The notes beneath the pieces are model-generated. The model worked only from the letters and a program-made list of their open reading frames with translations. It was not told the DNA's origin and made no database searches. A stretch of 61,774 bases of DNA. It comes from an uncultured Clostridia bacterium. Its GTDB lineage: Bacteria; Bacillota; Clostridia; Christensenellales; CAG-314. The stretch is taken from the NCBI GenBank assembly GCA_947623225.1, contig CANQGO010000009.1, forward strand, positions 1-61,774, read 5' to 3'. A program made the position numbers and the translations under genes. Of this stretch, positions 1 to 11,524 are shown piece by piece. The stretch's first letter is position 1, and every line of letters starts with the position of its first letter.

Positions 1-1108
1 ACAGCGCACCGCTGCTCAGCGTAGTCAGTGCCAGCATGAACGCGCTCTCCACCGCACCGCTGTTGCCGGGGGTGGGGATGATCATCGCGCTCATCTGCGC
101 GTACACATTCAGCGTCATGATCTCAAACATTAGCCCTATGCTCGGCGTCACCGACGGTCCGCCCAGTGCCACCACTACGAAAAAGGGCAGAGCCATAGAT
201 ATAAAAGGCTCGGCAATGCACAAGAGAGCCAGCGCGACGGAGTGCAGCGGCCGCTTCAGCATGGACACGAACGCCGCGACGAAGTCGTTCACTGCCTTCT
301 TGCCCCGCTCCATACGCCCGTCTATGTCCTTGACTATGTGCAGTTTGTGCCCTATCATCAGCACCCACCGCGTGATAGCCCAGGTCATCTTGGGCAGCAG
401 CGCACAGCACACTATCATCACCGGCAATGCGCAGTTGACGGCAAAGCCTATCCAGCCGCCCACTACCAGCACACCGCGCTGGGTCATGTCCTCCACGCGC
501 ACCGTCAGCACGTCCCTGTTCAGCAGCATCAGAAAGAAACATATCGTCAGCCACATGGTCATATTGAATGCAAACTTGATGAATATGACCGCACTGCTCT
601 CGCCGCCGCTTATGCCCTTCTTGTGCAGGTGGTATATCTGCATGGGCTGTCCGCCGCTGCTGAAGGGCGTTATATTGTCGTAGTACTTGCCCCACAACGC
701 CACCGACAACGCCGTACCGTAGCCCGCCTTGATACGCGTGGCACTCATGATGACCAGATACTTCAAACTGTCCAGTATGATCATCAGGCACAGTATGGCA
801 AGGGACAGCACCAGATACTTCACGTTGATATCCGAAAACACTTCCTTGAATGTCTTCTGACTGCCCAGATCGTTGCTGCTGGCAAAGCTGTACATGAGAT
901 ACAGCGACAGCGCAATGGAGAAAATGAAAAACACATTCCCCCAGAACCGCGAGTTGTTGCGCGGCGGCAGCCTCTCGCCCCGTCGCTCGGCCCTGCTGCG
1001 CTTGGCATTGTCGCATATCACGTACACGATGATGACGAACTCCGCCACTATCACCGCGACCAACAACCAAAATATATCCGGCAACCCGGAACTAAGCAGC
1101 ATCTCCAT
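1..1108 (-). CDS. LPG-synthase/flippase-type integral membrane protein (3' end outside window)
   Basis: A hydrophobic protein read leftward from the ATG at 1108; 369 codons are visible and no stop is reached, so the C-terminus lies outside the window. It has an N-terminal membrane segment, a basic loop (KRSRAERRGE), several further helices, and the motif IPTPGNSGAVES near the visible end. That motif matches the PTPGGxGxxE signature of the lysylphosphatidylglycerol-synthase transmembrane/UPF0104 family. No synthetase domain is visible, so this may be the flippase-type membrane half only, but the missing end prevents certainty. The start is set by a GGAGGG Shine-Dalgarno at 1116-1121, 7 nt upstream; a second in-frame ATG at 1102 is less well spaced. 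It has its own promoter at 1190-1218. Confidence 0.75.
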   Translation of the reverse strand, partial: MEMLLSSGLPDIFWLLVAVIVAEFVIIVYVICDNAKRSRAERRGERLPPRNNSRFWGNVFFIFSIALSLYLMYSFASSNDLGSQKTFKEVFSDINVKYLVLSLAILCLMIILDSLKYLVIMSATRIKAGYGTALSVALWGKYYDNITPFSSGGQPMQIYHLHKKGISGGESSAVIFIKFAFNMTMWLTICFFLMLLNRDVLTVRVEDMTQRGVLVVGGWIGFAVNCALPVMIVCCALLPKMTWAITRWVLMIGHKLHIVKDIDGRMERGKKAVNDFVAAFVSMLKRPLHSVALALLCIAEPFISMALPFFVVVALGGPSVTPSIGLMFEIMTLNVYAQMSAMIIPTPGNSGAVESAFMLALTTLSSGAL

Positions 1109-1189
1109 CTACCTACCCTCCGCGCTCCGTACCTTGCAGAGACTCACGTGCATACCGCGCCTACTCCCGAAACGTACTGTAACTGATTG

Positions 1190-1218
1190 ATTATATCATA
1201 TTTCCCGCCCCAATGCAA
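1190..1218 (-). promoter_or_regulatory. Sigma-A-type promoter for the LPG-synthase-like gene
   Basis: On the minus strand, TTGCAT (1213-1218) and TATAAT (1190-1195) are separated by 17 bp. The predicted start of transcription leaves a leader of about 75 nt before the ATG at 1108. Confidence 0.65.
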
Positions 1219-1310
1219 TAGTTTTTCCCCATTCCCCGCCGCCTACACACCTTTTCTCACTCGGCAGGTATATTTTTCAAAAAATTTTCCGAAAATTTTA
1301 TAAAAAACTA

Positions 1311-1339
1311 TTGACAATTCCTCGCCTCGGATCTATAAT
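1311..1339 (+). promoter_or_regulatory. Sigma-A promoter of hsp20
   Basis: Consensus TTGACA (1311-1316) and TATAAT (1334-1339) with a 17-bp spacer, immediately before the CIRCE operator. Confidence 0.9.
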
Positions 1340-1340
1340 A

Positions 1341-1367
1341 TTAGCAGTCAAAGCGAAAGAGTGCTAA
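1341..1367 (+). promoter_or_regulatory. CIRCE operator (HrcA-binding site)
   Basis: Inverted repeat TTAGCAGTC - 9 nt - GAGTGCTAA, differing at one position from the CIRCE consensus TTAGCACTC-N9-GAGTGCTAA. It starts just after the -10 box, where HrcA would block initiation. No hrcA gene is in the window, so the repressor is inferred. Confidence 0.9.
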
Positions 1368-1438
1368 CAGATACAGGCGAAGATTGCCAGACACTCCGAG
1401 CGGACTGAAATTCAAAGATATAAAAAGGAGAGAATACT

Positions 1439-1840
1439 ATGAAAAACTATATGACTACACGCAGACCTACAGACTTATTCGACGAGGCATTTGACAGCTT
1501 TTTCCGTCCCTTCTATGTGGACAGCGAGTCCACATTTATGAAGACGGACATACGCGAGACGGAGCAGGACTATGTGATGGAAGTGGAGATGCCGGGCATG
1601 GACAAAAAGGACATCGATTTGAAGTTCGACAGCGGGTATATCACCATCTCCGCCAAGAAGACGGAGGAGTCGGAGGGCAAATACCTGCGCAGAGAGCGCG
1701 CTTCCAGCTACAGCCGCAGTTACTATATGGGTGACGTGGACCGCACCAAGATCCGCGCCAAGTACGAAAACGGCGTGCTGACCGTGACCGTACCCAAGGA
1801 CAAACCGGAAGAGTCCCGCCACGCCATCAATATAGACTAA
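1439..1840 (+). CDS. Small heat-shock protein, Hsp20/alpha-crystallin family
   Basis: A 133-residue cytoplasmic holdase chaperone. The alpha-crystallin domain covers about residues 35-130. It includes the family signatures EMPGMDKKDIDLKF, a segment beginning YLRRERASSYSR, and the ANGVL-type beta strand ENGVLTVTVPK. An AAAGGAG ribosome site at 1424-1430 sets the start. The gene is monocistronic: it has a consensus promoter plus CIRCE upstream and a hairpin terminator downstream. Control by HrcA is inferred from the CIRCE element, which more often governs groESL or dnaK operons. Confidence 0.95.
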   Translation: MKNYMTTRRPTDLFDEAFDSFFRPFYVDSESTFMKTDIRETEQDYVMEVEMPGMDKKDIDLKFDSGYITISAKKTEESEGKYLRRERASSYSRSYYMGDVDRTKIRAKYENGVLTVTVPKDKPEESRHAINID

Positions 1841-1861
1841 AGCCGAAAATATTTACAAAGC

Positions 1862-1897
1862 AAAAAGGGGCGACCGCGTAAGCGGTCGTCCCTTTTT
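1862..1897. terminator. Bidirectional rho-independent terminator between hsp20 and prfB
   Basis: An 11-bp stem (1867-1877 with 1882-1892, one G-U pair) closes on a GTAA loop. It is flanked by A-runs on the left and T-runs on the right, so it can serve hsp20 (plus) and the metK-to-prfB operon (minus). Confidence 0.9.
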
Positions 1898-1923
1898 TAT
1901 AGTTACCTTATATCCATATATAC

Positions 1924-3014
1924 TCAGATGGCCTTGGTGAGGTAGTCCTCGATGAAGGGTTGGATATTGCCGTCCATGACGTCGGCGACGTTGGGGTTCT
2001 CGAAGTTGGTGCGGTGGTCCTTGACCAGGGTGTACGGGCAGAATACGTAGGAGCGTATCTGGCTGCCCCACTCTATCTTCTTGATCTCGCCCTTGATGGC
2101 TGCCGCCTCTTCCATCTGCTCGCGCTCCTTCAACTCGGCGAGTTTGCTGCGCAGCATCATCATGGCTTGCTCGCGGTTCTGTATCTGGCTGCGTTCGTTC
2201 TGGCAAGCCACCACTATGCCCGTAGGCAGGTGGGTGATACGGATGGCACTTTCCGTCTTATTGACGTGCTGACCGCCGGCACCGCTGCTGCGGTAGGTGT
2301 CTATCTTCAGATCCTTGTCATCTATGACTATCTCGTTGTCCGTTGCCAACTCGGGCATGACCTCGAGGCTGGCGAAGCTGGTATGCCGACGCTTGTTGGC
2401 GTCGAATGGGGATATGCGCACCAGACGATGGACGCCCTTTTCCGCCTTGAGATAGCCGTAGGCGTTGGTGCCCTCCACCTTGAAGGTGACGGACTTGATG
2501 CCCGCCTCCTCGCCGTCGAGGTAGTCCAGTACCGTCAGTCTGTAGCCACGCCGCTCGCAGTAGCGCGTGTACATACGGTAGAGCATCTGGACCCAGTCCT
2601 GCGCCTCGGTACCGCCTGCGCCTGCGTGCAGGGTGAGGATGGCGTTGCATGCGTCGAACTTGCCCGAGAGCAGCGTCTCCACGTGCATCTCGCTCACCGC
2701 CTGAGTGAGCGCGGTCAACTCCGACGCCGTCTCTTCCAGCATGGCCTCGTCACCGTCGCATATGTCCAGCAGATCGCTCACGTCGGCAAGCCGCTTGCAC
2801 AGCCGCTCGTAGGAGCGTATCTTGTCCTCTATGTTCTTGGCGCGCTGGCTGACCTGCTGGGCGTTCTTGACGTCCTCCCAGAAGTCCGCGCGGTGCTGCT
2901 GCTCCGTAAGGGAAGCAAGTTCCTCCTGCAGTCGGGGGATATTCAGGCTCTCGCCTATGCCGGACAGTTGCGCGTCCAGTTGCTTGATATTCAGTTTCAG
3001 TTCTTCTATCTGTA

Positions 3015-3018
<4 letters not shown>
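1924..3018 (-). CDS. prfB: Peptide chain release factor 2
   Basis: A 364-residue RF2 that releases nascent peptides at UGA and UAA. The anticodon-mimic tripeptide SPF occurs in RISPFDANKRRH and the catalytic GGQ in SSGAGGQHVN. The gene reads as one uninterrupted frame from ATG, with no in-frame UGA near codon 25, so the programmed +1 frameshift that autoregulates many prfB genes is absent. The ATG overlaps the secA stop (ATGA), so translation is probably coupled. It is the last gene of the metK-recD2-comF-secA-prfB run. Confidence 0.96.
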
Positions 3019-5932
<2,914 letters not shown>

Positions 5933-5936
<4 letters not shown>

Positions 5937-6658
5937 TGTTCCTCCTCCTCGCCGTAGAAGCGTACGCTCACTCTGCCTACCGCCAGAGTCAGCCCCGTCA
6001 CACGCAGGGCACCGTGCCGTTTCAGCACCTTCGCACACTCGTTCAGCGTGGCACCGGTAGTCTTGATATCGTCTATGAGCAGTATCTTCCTGCCCTTCAC
6101 CTCCGCGCCCGCCTTGAGCGCGAAGCAGCCTTTGAGATTCTTCCTGCGCTCACTTCGCGACAGCGAATCCTGCTTGGCTGTGTGTCGGACCTTGTACAGA
6201 GTATCGGCAAACAGGTCCGTTCTTTTCAGTATATCACAAAATTCTTCCGCAAGCAACTGCGATTGATTGTATTTGCGAACGCGCAGTGCCTTCTCGTGCA
6301 TGGGTACGAATGTGACCATGTCGTACTCGAGATCGGCACGCTCCGCCTCCCGCACCAGATATCTTGCCAATACCCTCGCCGCCGCTGCGAAGCGATGAAA
6401 CTTGAAGTCCCTCATCACCTCGCGAAACTCGCCCTCGTATATAAAGGGCGCGTATATGCCGTCGTAGTACAACTTGTCCCGCACGCAGTTGGCGCAGTAT
6501 GTAGCCGACTTGTCCAGCGCGGCTCCGCAACGCGGGCAACGCTTGCCGTCATTGGGCGAGAGCCGACCGAGACACTCGGCGCAAAAGGCTTCCTCGTCGA
6601 ATATCTCCCTGCCGCAGCGGATACAACGCGCTTCGATCGGCGACAGCAGGGCACTCAT
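5933..6658 (-). CDS. comF: ComF-family phosphoribosyltransferase-like protein
   Basis: A 241-residue protein with an N-terminal cysteine-rich zinc-ribbon region (CIRCGRE, CAEC, CPRCG, CANC) and a C-terminal PRTase fold. The PRPP-loop motif is ILLIDDIKTTGATLNEC. ComF proteins are linked to natural DNA uptake and recombination. No other competence gene is present here, but recD2 lies immediately upstream. The start is the ATG at 6658, 4 nt after the recD2 stop; its ribosome site is weak, and longer in-frame starts inside recD2 are possible. The stop overlaps the secA ATG. Confidence 0.9.
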
Positions 6659-6662
6659 AGCC

Positions 6663-8960
6663 CTAATCGTCCGACTCCGTATCGCCATCGTCCGTATCCG
6701 TGGGGTGCATGGGACCCTCTGCAAAGAAGCGTCTGTGCACGGCGTTCTCCTCCTGCAGAAATCTGCACAGATTGGTCGTGCGCTCGGCTATGTAGTTGTT
6801 GTGTATCATGTGCGCAAGTATCTTGCGGCTGCCTACCAGCACCACCGCGCGCTTGGCACGCGTGATGGCGGTGTAGAGCAGGTTTCTGTTGATGATGGTG
6901 GGCGGTCCGCTGACCAGCGGCACTACCACCACTTCGAATTCGCACCCTTGGCTCTTGTGTACGGTGATGGCGTAGGCAAGTTGCAGATCGGACAGGTCCT
7001 GCTCCGAGTAGGTGGCGAGACGGTTGTCGTCGAACTGCACCTCCACTATGCCGTTGGGTCGGTCTATGCGCCGTATGAAGCCTATGTCGCCGTTGAATAC
7101 TCCCTCGCCGTCGCTGAGCGTGCCGTCGGCATTCGCGCGGACAAAAGGCAACTGGTAGTTGTTCACCGTCTGCATCACCCTGTCCCCCTCGCGCAGCACC
7201 GACCTGCCTACGGATATCTCGCGCTTGCCGTAGACGTGCGCGTTCAACGCTTCCTGCAGGCGCGTGTTGAGATTTTCCACACCGGCGACGCCGTTTTTTA
7301 ACGCGCCCAGCACCTGTATCTCCGACGAGGGCAACCCCGTGAACTTGGGCAGGCGTGTGGTCACCAACTCCACCACCGTGTCCGACACCTGCGCGAAGTC
7401 GTTGTAGTTCATCACGAAGAAGTCGCGGCTGTGGTTGTTGATCTCCGGCATCTGCCCCTTGTTTATAAGGTGCGCGTTGGACACTATGAGACTGTCCTCC
7501 GACTGGCGGTATATGTGCGTGAGATAACGTATCTCTATGACGTGACTGTGTATGATATCCGCAAGTACGTTGCCCGCGCCCACGCTGGGCAGTTGGTCCT
7601 TGTCTCCGACCAGAACCAGACGCGTACCGTTCTCGAGAGCGGACAGCAGACTGTACATTACGGAAACGTCCACCATGCTCAGCTCGTCCACTATCACCAC
7701 GTCGCAGGGCAGGGTGTTGTTGCGATTGTATTTGAACTGCATCCTGTCGCCGTGCATCTCATAGCCCAGCATACGGTGTATGGTCTTGGCGTCGCTGCCC
7801 GTAGACTGCGACAGCCGCTTGGCTGCCCTGCCGGTGGGCGCGCAGAACTCCAGTCGCATACCGTATCCCGTCAATATCTCCGCTATGCACTTGATGATGG
7901 TGGTCTTGCCCGTGCCCGGTCCGCCGGTGATGACCGTGACGCCGTTGATGAGCGCGGACTTGACGGCTCCGGACTGTCCGGGGTGGAAGTGTATGTTGTG
8001 CACGCGCTCGAACTGCGCTATGAGGCTCTCGGCGTCTATCATTATACGCCGTGCGTCGTGATTGAGCGTCACCAGCCGCGTGGCGATGGCTCTCTCCAAC
8101 TTGTAGTAGCGTATCAGGGATATGCACCGCCGCCCCTCCACGTCGAAGGTCTTGACGGCAGGCTCCAGTACCAACTTGGTCACCGTGCTCTCCGTCAGAT
8201 CGGCGTACTCTGCAAGGTCTATTCCCAATAGCTCCGAGCAGGAGTCCAGCAGCGTCTCCAGCGGCAGGTAGGTATTGCCCTGCTTCTCCGCCGCCTCGCG
8301 CAGCAGGTAGATGATGGCGGCGCGTATGCGAAATTCCGACACCGGCTCTATGCCCATGCTCTGCGCTATCCTGTCCGCCGTGAGAAAGCCCACCCCGTCC
8401 ACGTCGTCTATGAGGCGGTAGGGGTTGGCAAGCACCGACGACTTGGTCTCGGTCTTGTATATATTGTATATCTTGACGGCGAGATTGACCGTGATGCCGT
8501 AGCTCTGCAGGAACATGATCTGCTCCTGCATCTGCTTCAGCTCGGCAACGGCATTGGCTATGTCCATAGCCTTCTTGCGGGATATACCCTTGACCATCGC
8601 CAACTGCATCGGATTGTGCTCTATCACGCCGAATGTGTCGTCGCCGAACATATTGTATATGTTGGTGGCGGTCACTTCGCCTACCCCCTTGATGAGTCCG
8701 CTGGCAAGATACTTGATGATGCTCGCCTTGCCTGTCGGGTCCGTCATGGTGTAGGACTGCACGGCAAGTTGCTCTCCGTACTTGCTGTGTACGGACAGTT
8801 TGCCGCTGACGTCCAGCACCGCGCCTACATTGATGGCGGGGAAGTTGCCCACGCACACTATGTCGTCGCCTGCCGTCGTCTCCAGAGTGAATACCGTATA
8901 TCCGTTGTCATCGTTTCGGAAGATGATAGCCGAAACGGTGCCCTTAGCACTCAGTTCCAA
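6663..8960 (-). CDS. recD2: RecD2-type SF1B DNA helicase
   Basis: A 765-residue ATP-dependent 5'-3' helicase of the RecD-like family that works without RecBC. It has an N-terminal OB-like domain, helix-hairpin-helix segments, then Walker A GGPGTGKTT, the DELSMVD Walker B, and the UvrD-C-type motif AITVHKSQGCEF. The C-terminus is acidic (TDTDDGDTESDD). It uses a TTG start at 8960: no better ATG is available, and GAGG lies about 10 nt upstream, overlapping the metK stop 7 nt away. The spacing implies co-transcription from the SAM-riboswitch promoter of metK. Confidence 0.93.
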   Translation of the reverse strand: MELSAKGTVSAIIFRNDDNGYTVFTLETTAGDDIVCVGNFPAINVGAVLDVSGKLSVHSKYGEQLAVQSYTMTDPTGKASIIKYLASGLIKGVGEVTATNIYNMFGDDTFGVIEHNPMQLAMVKGISRKKAMDIANAVAELKQMQEQIMFLQSYGITVNLAVKIYNIYKTETKSSVLANPYRLIDDVDGVGFLTADRIAQSMGIEPVSEFRIRAAIIYLLREAAEKQGNTYLPLETLLDSCSELLGIDLAEYADLTESTVTKLVLEPAVKTFDVEGRRCISLIRYYKLERAIATRLVTLNHDARRIMIDAESLIAQFERVHNIHFHPGQSGAVKSALINGVTVITGGPGTGKTTIIKCIAEILTGYGMRLEFCAPTGRAAKRLSQSTGSDAKTIHRMLGYEMHGDRMQFKYNRNNTLPCDVVIVDELSMVDVSVMYSLLSALENGTRLVLVGDKDQLPSVGAGNVLADIIHSHVIEIRYLTHIYRQSEDSLIVSNAHLINKGQMPEINNHSRDFFVMNYNDFAQVSDTVVELVTTRLPKFTGLPSSEIQVLGALKNGVAGVENLNTRLQEALNAHVYGKREISVGRSVLREGDRVMQTVNNYQLPFVRANADGTLSDGEGVFNGDIGFIRRIDRPNGIVEVQFDDNRLATYSEQDLSDLQLAYAITVHKSQGCEFEVVVVPLVSGPPTIINRNLLYTAITRAKRAVVLVGSRKILAHMIHNNYIAERTTNLCRFLQEENAVHRRFFAEGPMHPTDTDDGDTESDD

Positions 8961-8967
8961 CTTTATT

Positions 8968-10155
8968 TTACCTCTCGAGGTATTTTTTCAGATCGTCCAC
9001 ACGGTCCAGTTGCTCCCAGGCGAACTCTTCCCTGCCGAAGTGTCCGTAGCTCGCCGTAGCCAGGTATATGGGCCGCTGCAGCAAAAATTTGTCTATGATG
9101 GCGCGCGGGCGCAGGTCGAATTCCTCCCCTATGATCTCCGCCAATGCCACGTCGGAGACCTTGCCCGTGCCGTAGGTGTCCACGTCTATGGATACCGGTT
9201 TACTTCTGCCTATGGCGTAGCTGACCTGCAGCTGTATCTTGTCCGCCAGGCCTGCCGCCACTATATTCTTGCAGATATATCTCGCCATGTATGCCGCCGA
9301 ACGGTCCACCTTGGTGGCGTCCTTGCCGCTGAATGCGCCTCCACCGTGCGCGCAATATCCGCCGTACGTATCCACGATGATTTTGCGCCCCGTCAGTCCG
9401 CTGTCCGCCGCGGGACCTCCTATTTCGAAACGTCCCGTCGGGTTTATGTAGTACTTGGTCTCCTCGTCCAGCAGCTCATGGGGCACCACCTCGCGTATGA
9501 CGAGATTGATCATGTCCCGCGCTATGGTGTCGCTGTCCACGTCGGGACCGTGCTGGGTGGACAGTACGATGGTATCCACGCGGCAGGGTCTGTCCGCTTC
9601 GTCATACTCCACCGTCACCTGGCACTTGCCGTCCGGGCGCAGATAGTCCACTATGCCCTCTTTGCGCACCTGCGCCAGCCGCCTGCTTATACGCTGCGCC
9701 AGCGTTATCGCCATAGGCATATACTCCGGAGTCTCGTTGCAGGCATAGCCGAACATCATTCCCTGGTCGCCTGCACCGTACAAGTCCAGTATCTCGCCGC
9801 GATCGCGGTACTCGTCCGAGCGGTCCACGCCCTGCGCTATGTCCGGAGATTGCTTGTCCAGAGATATGATGACGCCGCAGCTGTCCGCGTCGAAGCCGAA
9901 CTTGACACGGGTGTAGCCTATGTTGCGTATGGTGTCCCGCACGATCGTGGCATAGTCCACTACCGCAGTTGTGGTGATCTGTCCCATAACGAATACCGTA
10001 CCGGTGCACACCACCGTCTCGCACGCCACGCGCGCATCGGGGTCGGAAGCCAATATGGCGTCCAGTATCGCGTCGGATATCTGGTCGCACATTTTGTCCG
10101 GATGCCCTTCCGTCACGCTCTCCGAGGTGAAAAATCTGTGTTTCGTGTTCTTCAT
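8968..10155 (-). CDS. metK: S-adenosylmethionine synthetase
   Basis: A 395-residue enzyme converting methionine and ATP to SAM. Diagnostic motifs are [20 protein letters not shown] at the N-terminus, [12 protein letters not shown], and [20 protein letters not shown]. The frame extends 29 codons upstream, but the ATG at 10155 has an AAGGAG site and gives the family-typical length. Transcription starts at a promoter (10346-10374) and passes a SAM-I riboswitch, giving feedback by the product. Confidence 0.98.
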   Translation of the reverse strand: MKNTKHRFFTSESVTEGHPDKMCDQISDAILDAILASDPDARVACETVVCTGTVFVMGQITTTAVVDYATIVRDTIRNIGYTRVKFGFDADSCGVIISLDKQSPDIAQGVDRSDEYRDRGEILDLYGAGDQGMMFGYACNETPEYMPMAITLAQRISRRLAQVRKEGIVDYLRPDGKCQVTVEYDEADRPCRVDTIVLSTQHGPDVDSDTIARDMINLVIREVVPHELLDEETKYYINPTGRFEIGGPAADSGLTGRKIIVDTYGGYCAHGGGAFSGKDATKVDRSAAYMARYICKNIVAAGLADKIQLQVSYAIGRSKPVSIDVDTYGTGKVSDVALAEIIGEEFDLRPRAIIDKFLLQRPIYLATASYGHFGREEFAWEQLDRVDDLKKYLER

Positions 10156-10193
10156 ACTTTCTCCTTTGCCTATCGCGCTCGGACATAAATATA

Positions 10194-10215
10194 GCGTCTT
10201 GCCGAGACAAGACGC
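10194..10215 (-). promoter_or_regulatory. Hairpin in the metK leader, candidate riboswitch expression platform
   Basis: An 8-bp perfect stem (10194-10201 with 10208-10215) lies between the SAM aptamer and metK. On the minus strand it is followed by TATATTTAT, a weak U-rich run. It could be the terminator arm of the S-box switch; the alternative antiterminator pairing was not resolved by eye. Confidence 0.5.
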
Positions 10216-10237
10216 GTCATATACTGCCCTTCGCCGT

Positions 10238-10339
10238 CCCATCTTTCGACTCTCGTCGCGGAAATTAGCACCTAACCGAATGTATTTTTAGGTTGCTGTG
10301 ACATCACAGAGTCCGTCTCTCCGTCACTCTCGATAGGTT
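10238..10339 (-). promoter_or_regulatory. SAM-I (S-box) riboswitch aptamer upstream of metK
   Basis: Read on the minus strand, the conserved S-box blocks occur in order: CCTATCGAGAG, GGAGAGACGGACTC, CAGCAACCT, AGGTGCTAATTT and GAAAGATGGG. The closing P1 helix pairs CCTATC with GATGGG. Position (about 15-30 nt after a consensus promoter, before metK) and block order fit the SAM-I class. SAM binding is expected to reduce metK expression, and that of the genes co-transcribed after it. Confidence 0.92.
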
Positions 10340-10345
10340 GGTTAC

Positions 10346-10374
10346 ATTGTACCACCGTCGCAGGGTATTGTCAA
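10346..10374 (-). promoter_or_regulatory. Promoter of the metK riboswitch operon
   Basis: TTGACA (10369-10374), 17-bp spacer, TACAAT (10346-10351) on the minus strand, directly upstream of the S-box aptamer. Confidence 0.88.
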
Positions 10375-10384
10375 CAAGTTTATT

Positions 10385-11515
10385 CTACTCCCAGCCCATA
10401 GACGCGGGGAAAAGCATCTCTATCTCCGCCTCGTTGAGCAGCACGCGCTTCTCGGTGCCCGCTCCGTCCTCCGGCCGCACCCGCTCCACGCAGTTCAACG
10501 CCTGCAGTCCGCTCAGTATCAGAGTCGCACGCCCGTAGCCCACGCCCAGCCCGCGCTGCAACGCAACCACGTCCGCCACTCCGCCGTTGTCCCGCAACCA
10601 GAACAGTATAGCCCGCTTGGTCAGTGCGTCCAGCGGCTTTGCCAGCGGCACTATCACAAACGACCACTTGGCTCCCAGTTTGCGCGCCTGCACGTTGGGG
10701 TTCTTGATCGAGTCGCGGAACCCGACCAGGCAGGTCTCCACGTCGTTGTGAGAGTAGCGTTCCCGCGTGTACAGCACATACCTCGCCGCGTCGGGCCCGA
10801 ACTGTATGGAACGCAACTCGGCAAATACCAGCGACAGCACCAGCCTCTTTTCTATCTGCTCCTCCGCGTTGGTATACGCCGCATAGTCCACGTCCCGCAC
10901 GTACAGCGCGTTCCTGGCTTCGTCGAACAGTTTGCGCTCCTCGTCAGATATACTGCTCAGATACTTCTCCTCGTCATACGCGTTGTAGTCGTATGAGAAA
11001 AACTCGTCATAGTCTATGTCCGGCGACATGGAATCGTCGTAGTAATCTTCTTCGGCGTCCCAGTCTCCTTCCTCGTCGTCGGAGTCCTCGTCACCCTCTT
11101 CGGAACCGTCATCCTCGTCCGACTCTTCATCGTCCTCTTCTTCGTCGAGATCGTCCTCGTCGTCGGACTCGTCTTCGTCCTCGGTGTCTTCGTCGTCGCT
11201 GTCGTCTTCTTCGTCATCGTCTTCGTCATCTGCCATAGCGGCGAGACGCTCCATGAGAGCCTTGCGGCGGCGGTCCGCTTCGTCCATATCGTCGTCCCGA
11301 TCCGTACGGACGGCGGACGATTTGGCTTGAGCGGGGTGTTCGGCGGTAGGCGGACCGAAGGTCAGCCCTTCGTAGAAGGAGAGCCGACCCTCATCCGTGA
11401 GAGAGCGGACGCACTCGCGTATCTCGCCGTAGCTTGCGCCCGTCTCACGCTGCACTTCGGCTATGGTGAAGGTGCCCTTGCTCAGCAATAGTTGTCTAAG
11501 ATCGTCTTTGGTCAT
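10385..11515 (-). CDS. Acidic linker protein with N-terminal winged helix and FtsK-gamma-like C-terminal domain
   Basis: A 376-residue protein. Residues 1-50 look like a winged helix-turn-helix (FTIAEVQRETGASYGEIREC). Residues about 96-190 are almost entirely Asp, Glu and Ser. The last 65 residues (LQRGLGVGYGRATLILSGLQ) resemble the FtsK/SpoIIIE gamma DNA-reading winged helix, normally fused to a translocase motor. Here the motor-like partner is the separate VirD4-type gene just upstream (9-nt gap). The start has a GGAGG site. It is the last gene of the clpP operon. The role is unknown; sequence-specific DNA recognition for the neighbouring ATPase is an inference. Alternatively it is an unrelated tandem wHTH protein. 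Confidence 0.7.
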   Translation of the reverse strand: MTKDDLRQLLLSKGTFTIAEVQRETGASYGEIRECVRSLTDEGRLSFYEGLTFGPPTAEHPAQAKSSAVRTDRDDDMDEADRRRKALMERLAAMADDEDDDEEDDSDDEDTEDEDESDDEDDLDEEEDDEESDEDDGSEEGDEDSDDEEGDWDAEEDYYDDSMSPDIDYDEFFSYDYNAYDEEKYLSSISDEERKLFDEARNALYVRDVDYAAYTNAEEQIEKRLVLSLVFAELRSIQFGPDAARYVLYTRERYSHNDVETCLVGFRDSIKNPNVQARKLGAKWSFVIVPLAKPLDALTKRAILFWLRDNGGVADVVALQRGLGVGYGRATLILSGLQALNCVERVRPEDGAGTEKRVLLNEAEIEMLFPASMGWE

Positions 11516-11524
11516 ATTGCCTCC

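Noticed and set aside
36-683. Plus-strand frame at the left edge
   Set aside because: The minus strand here encodes a clear LPG-synthase-type membrane protein with the PTPG motif; the plus frame is its shadow.
10993-11238. Plus-strand arginine-rich small frame
   Set aside because: Its composition is the complement of the Asp/Glu codon run in the acidic protein gene; no start signals.
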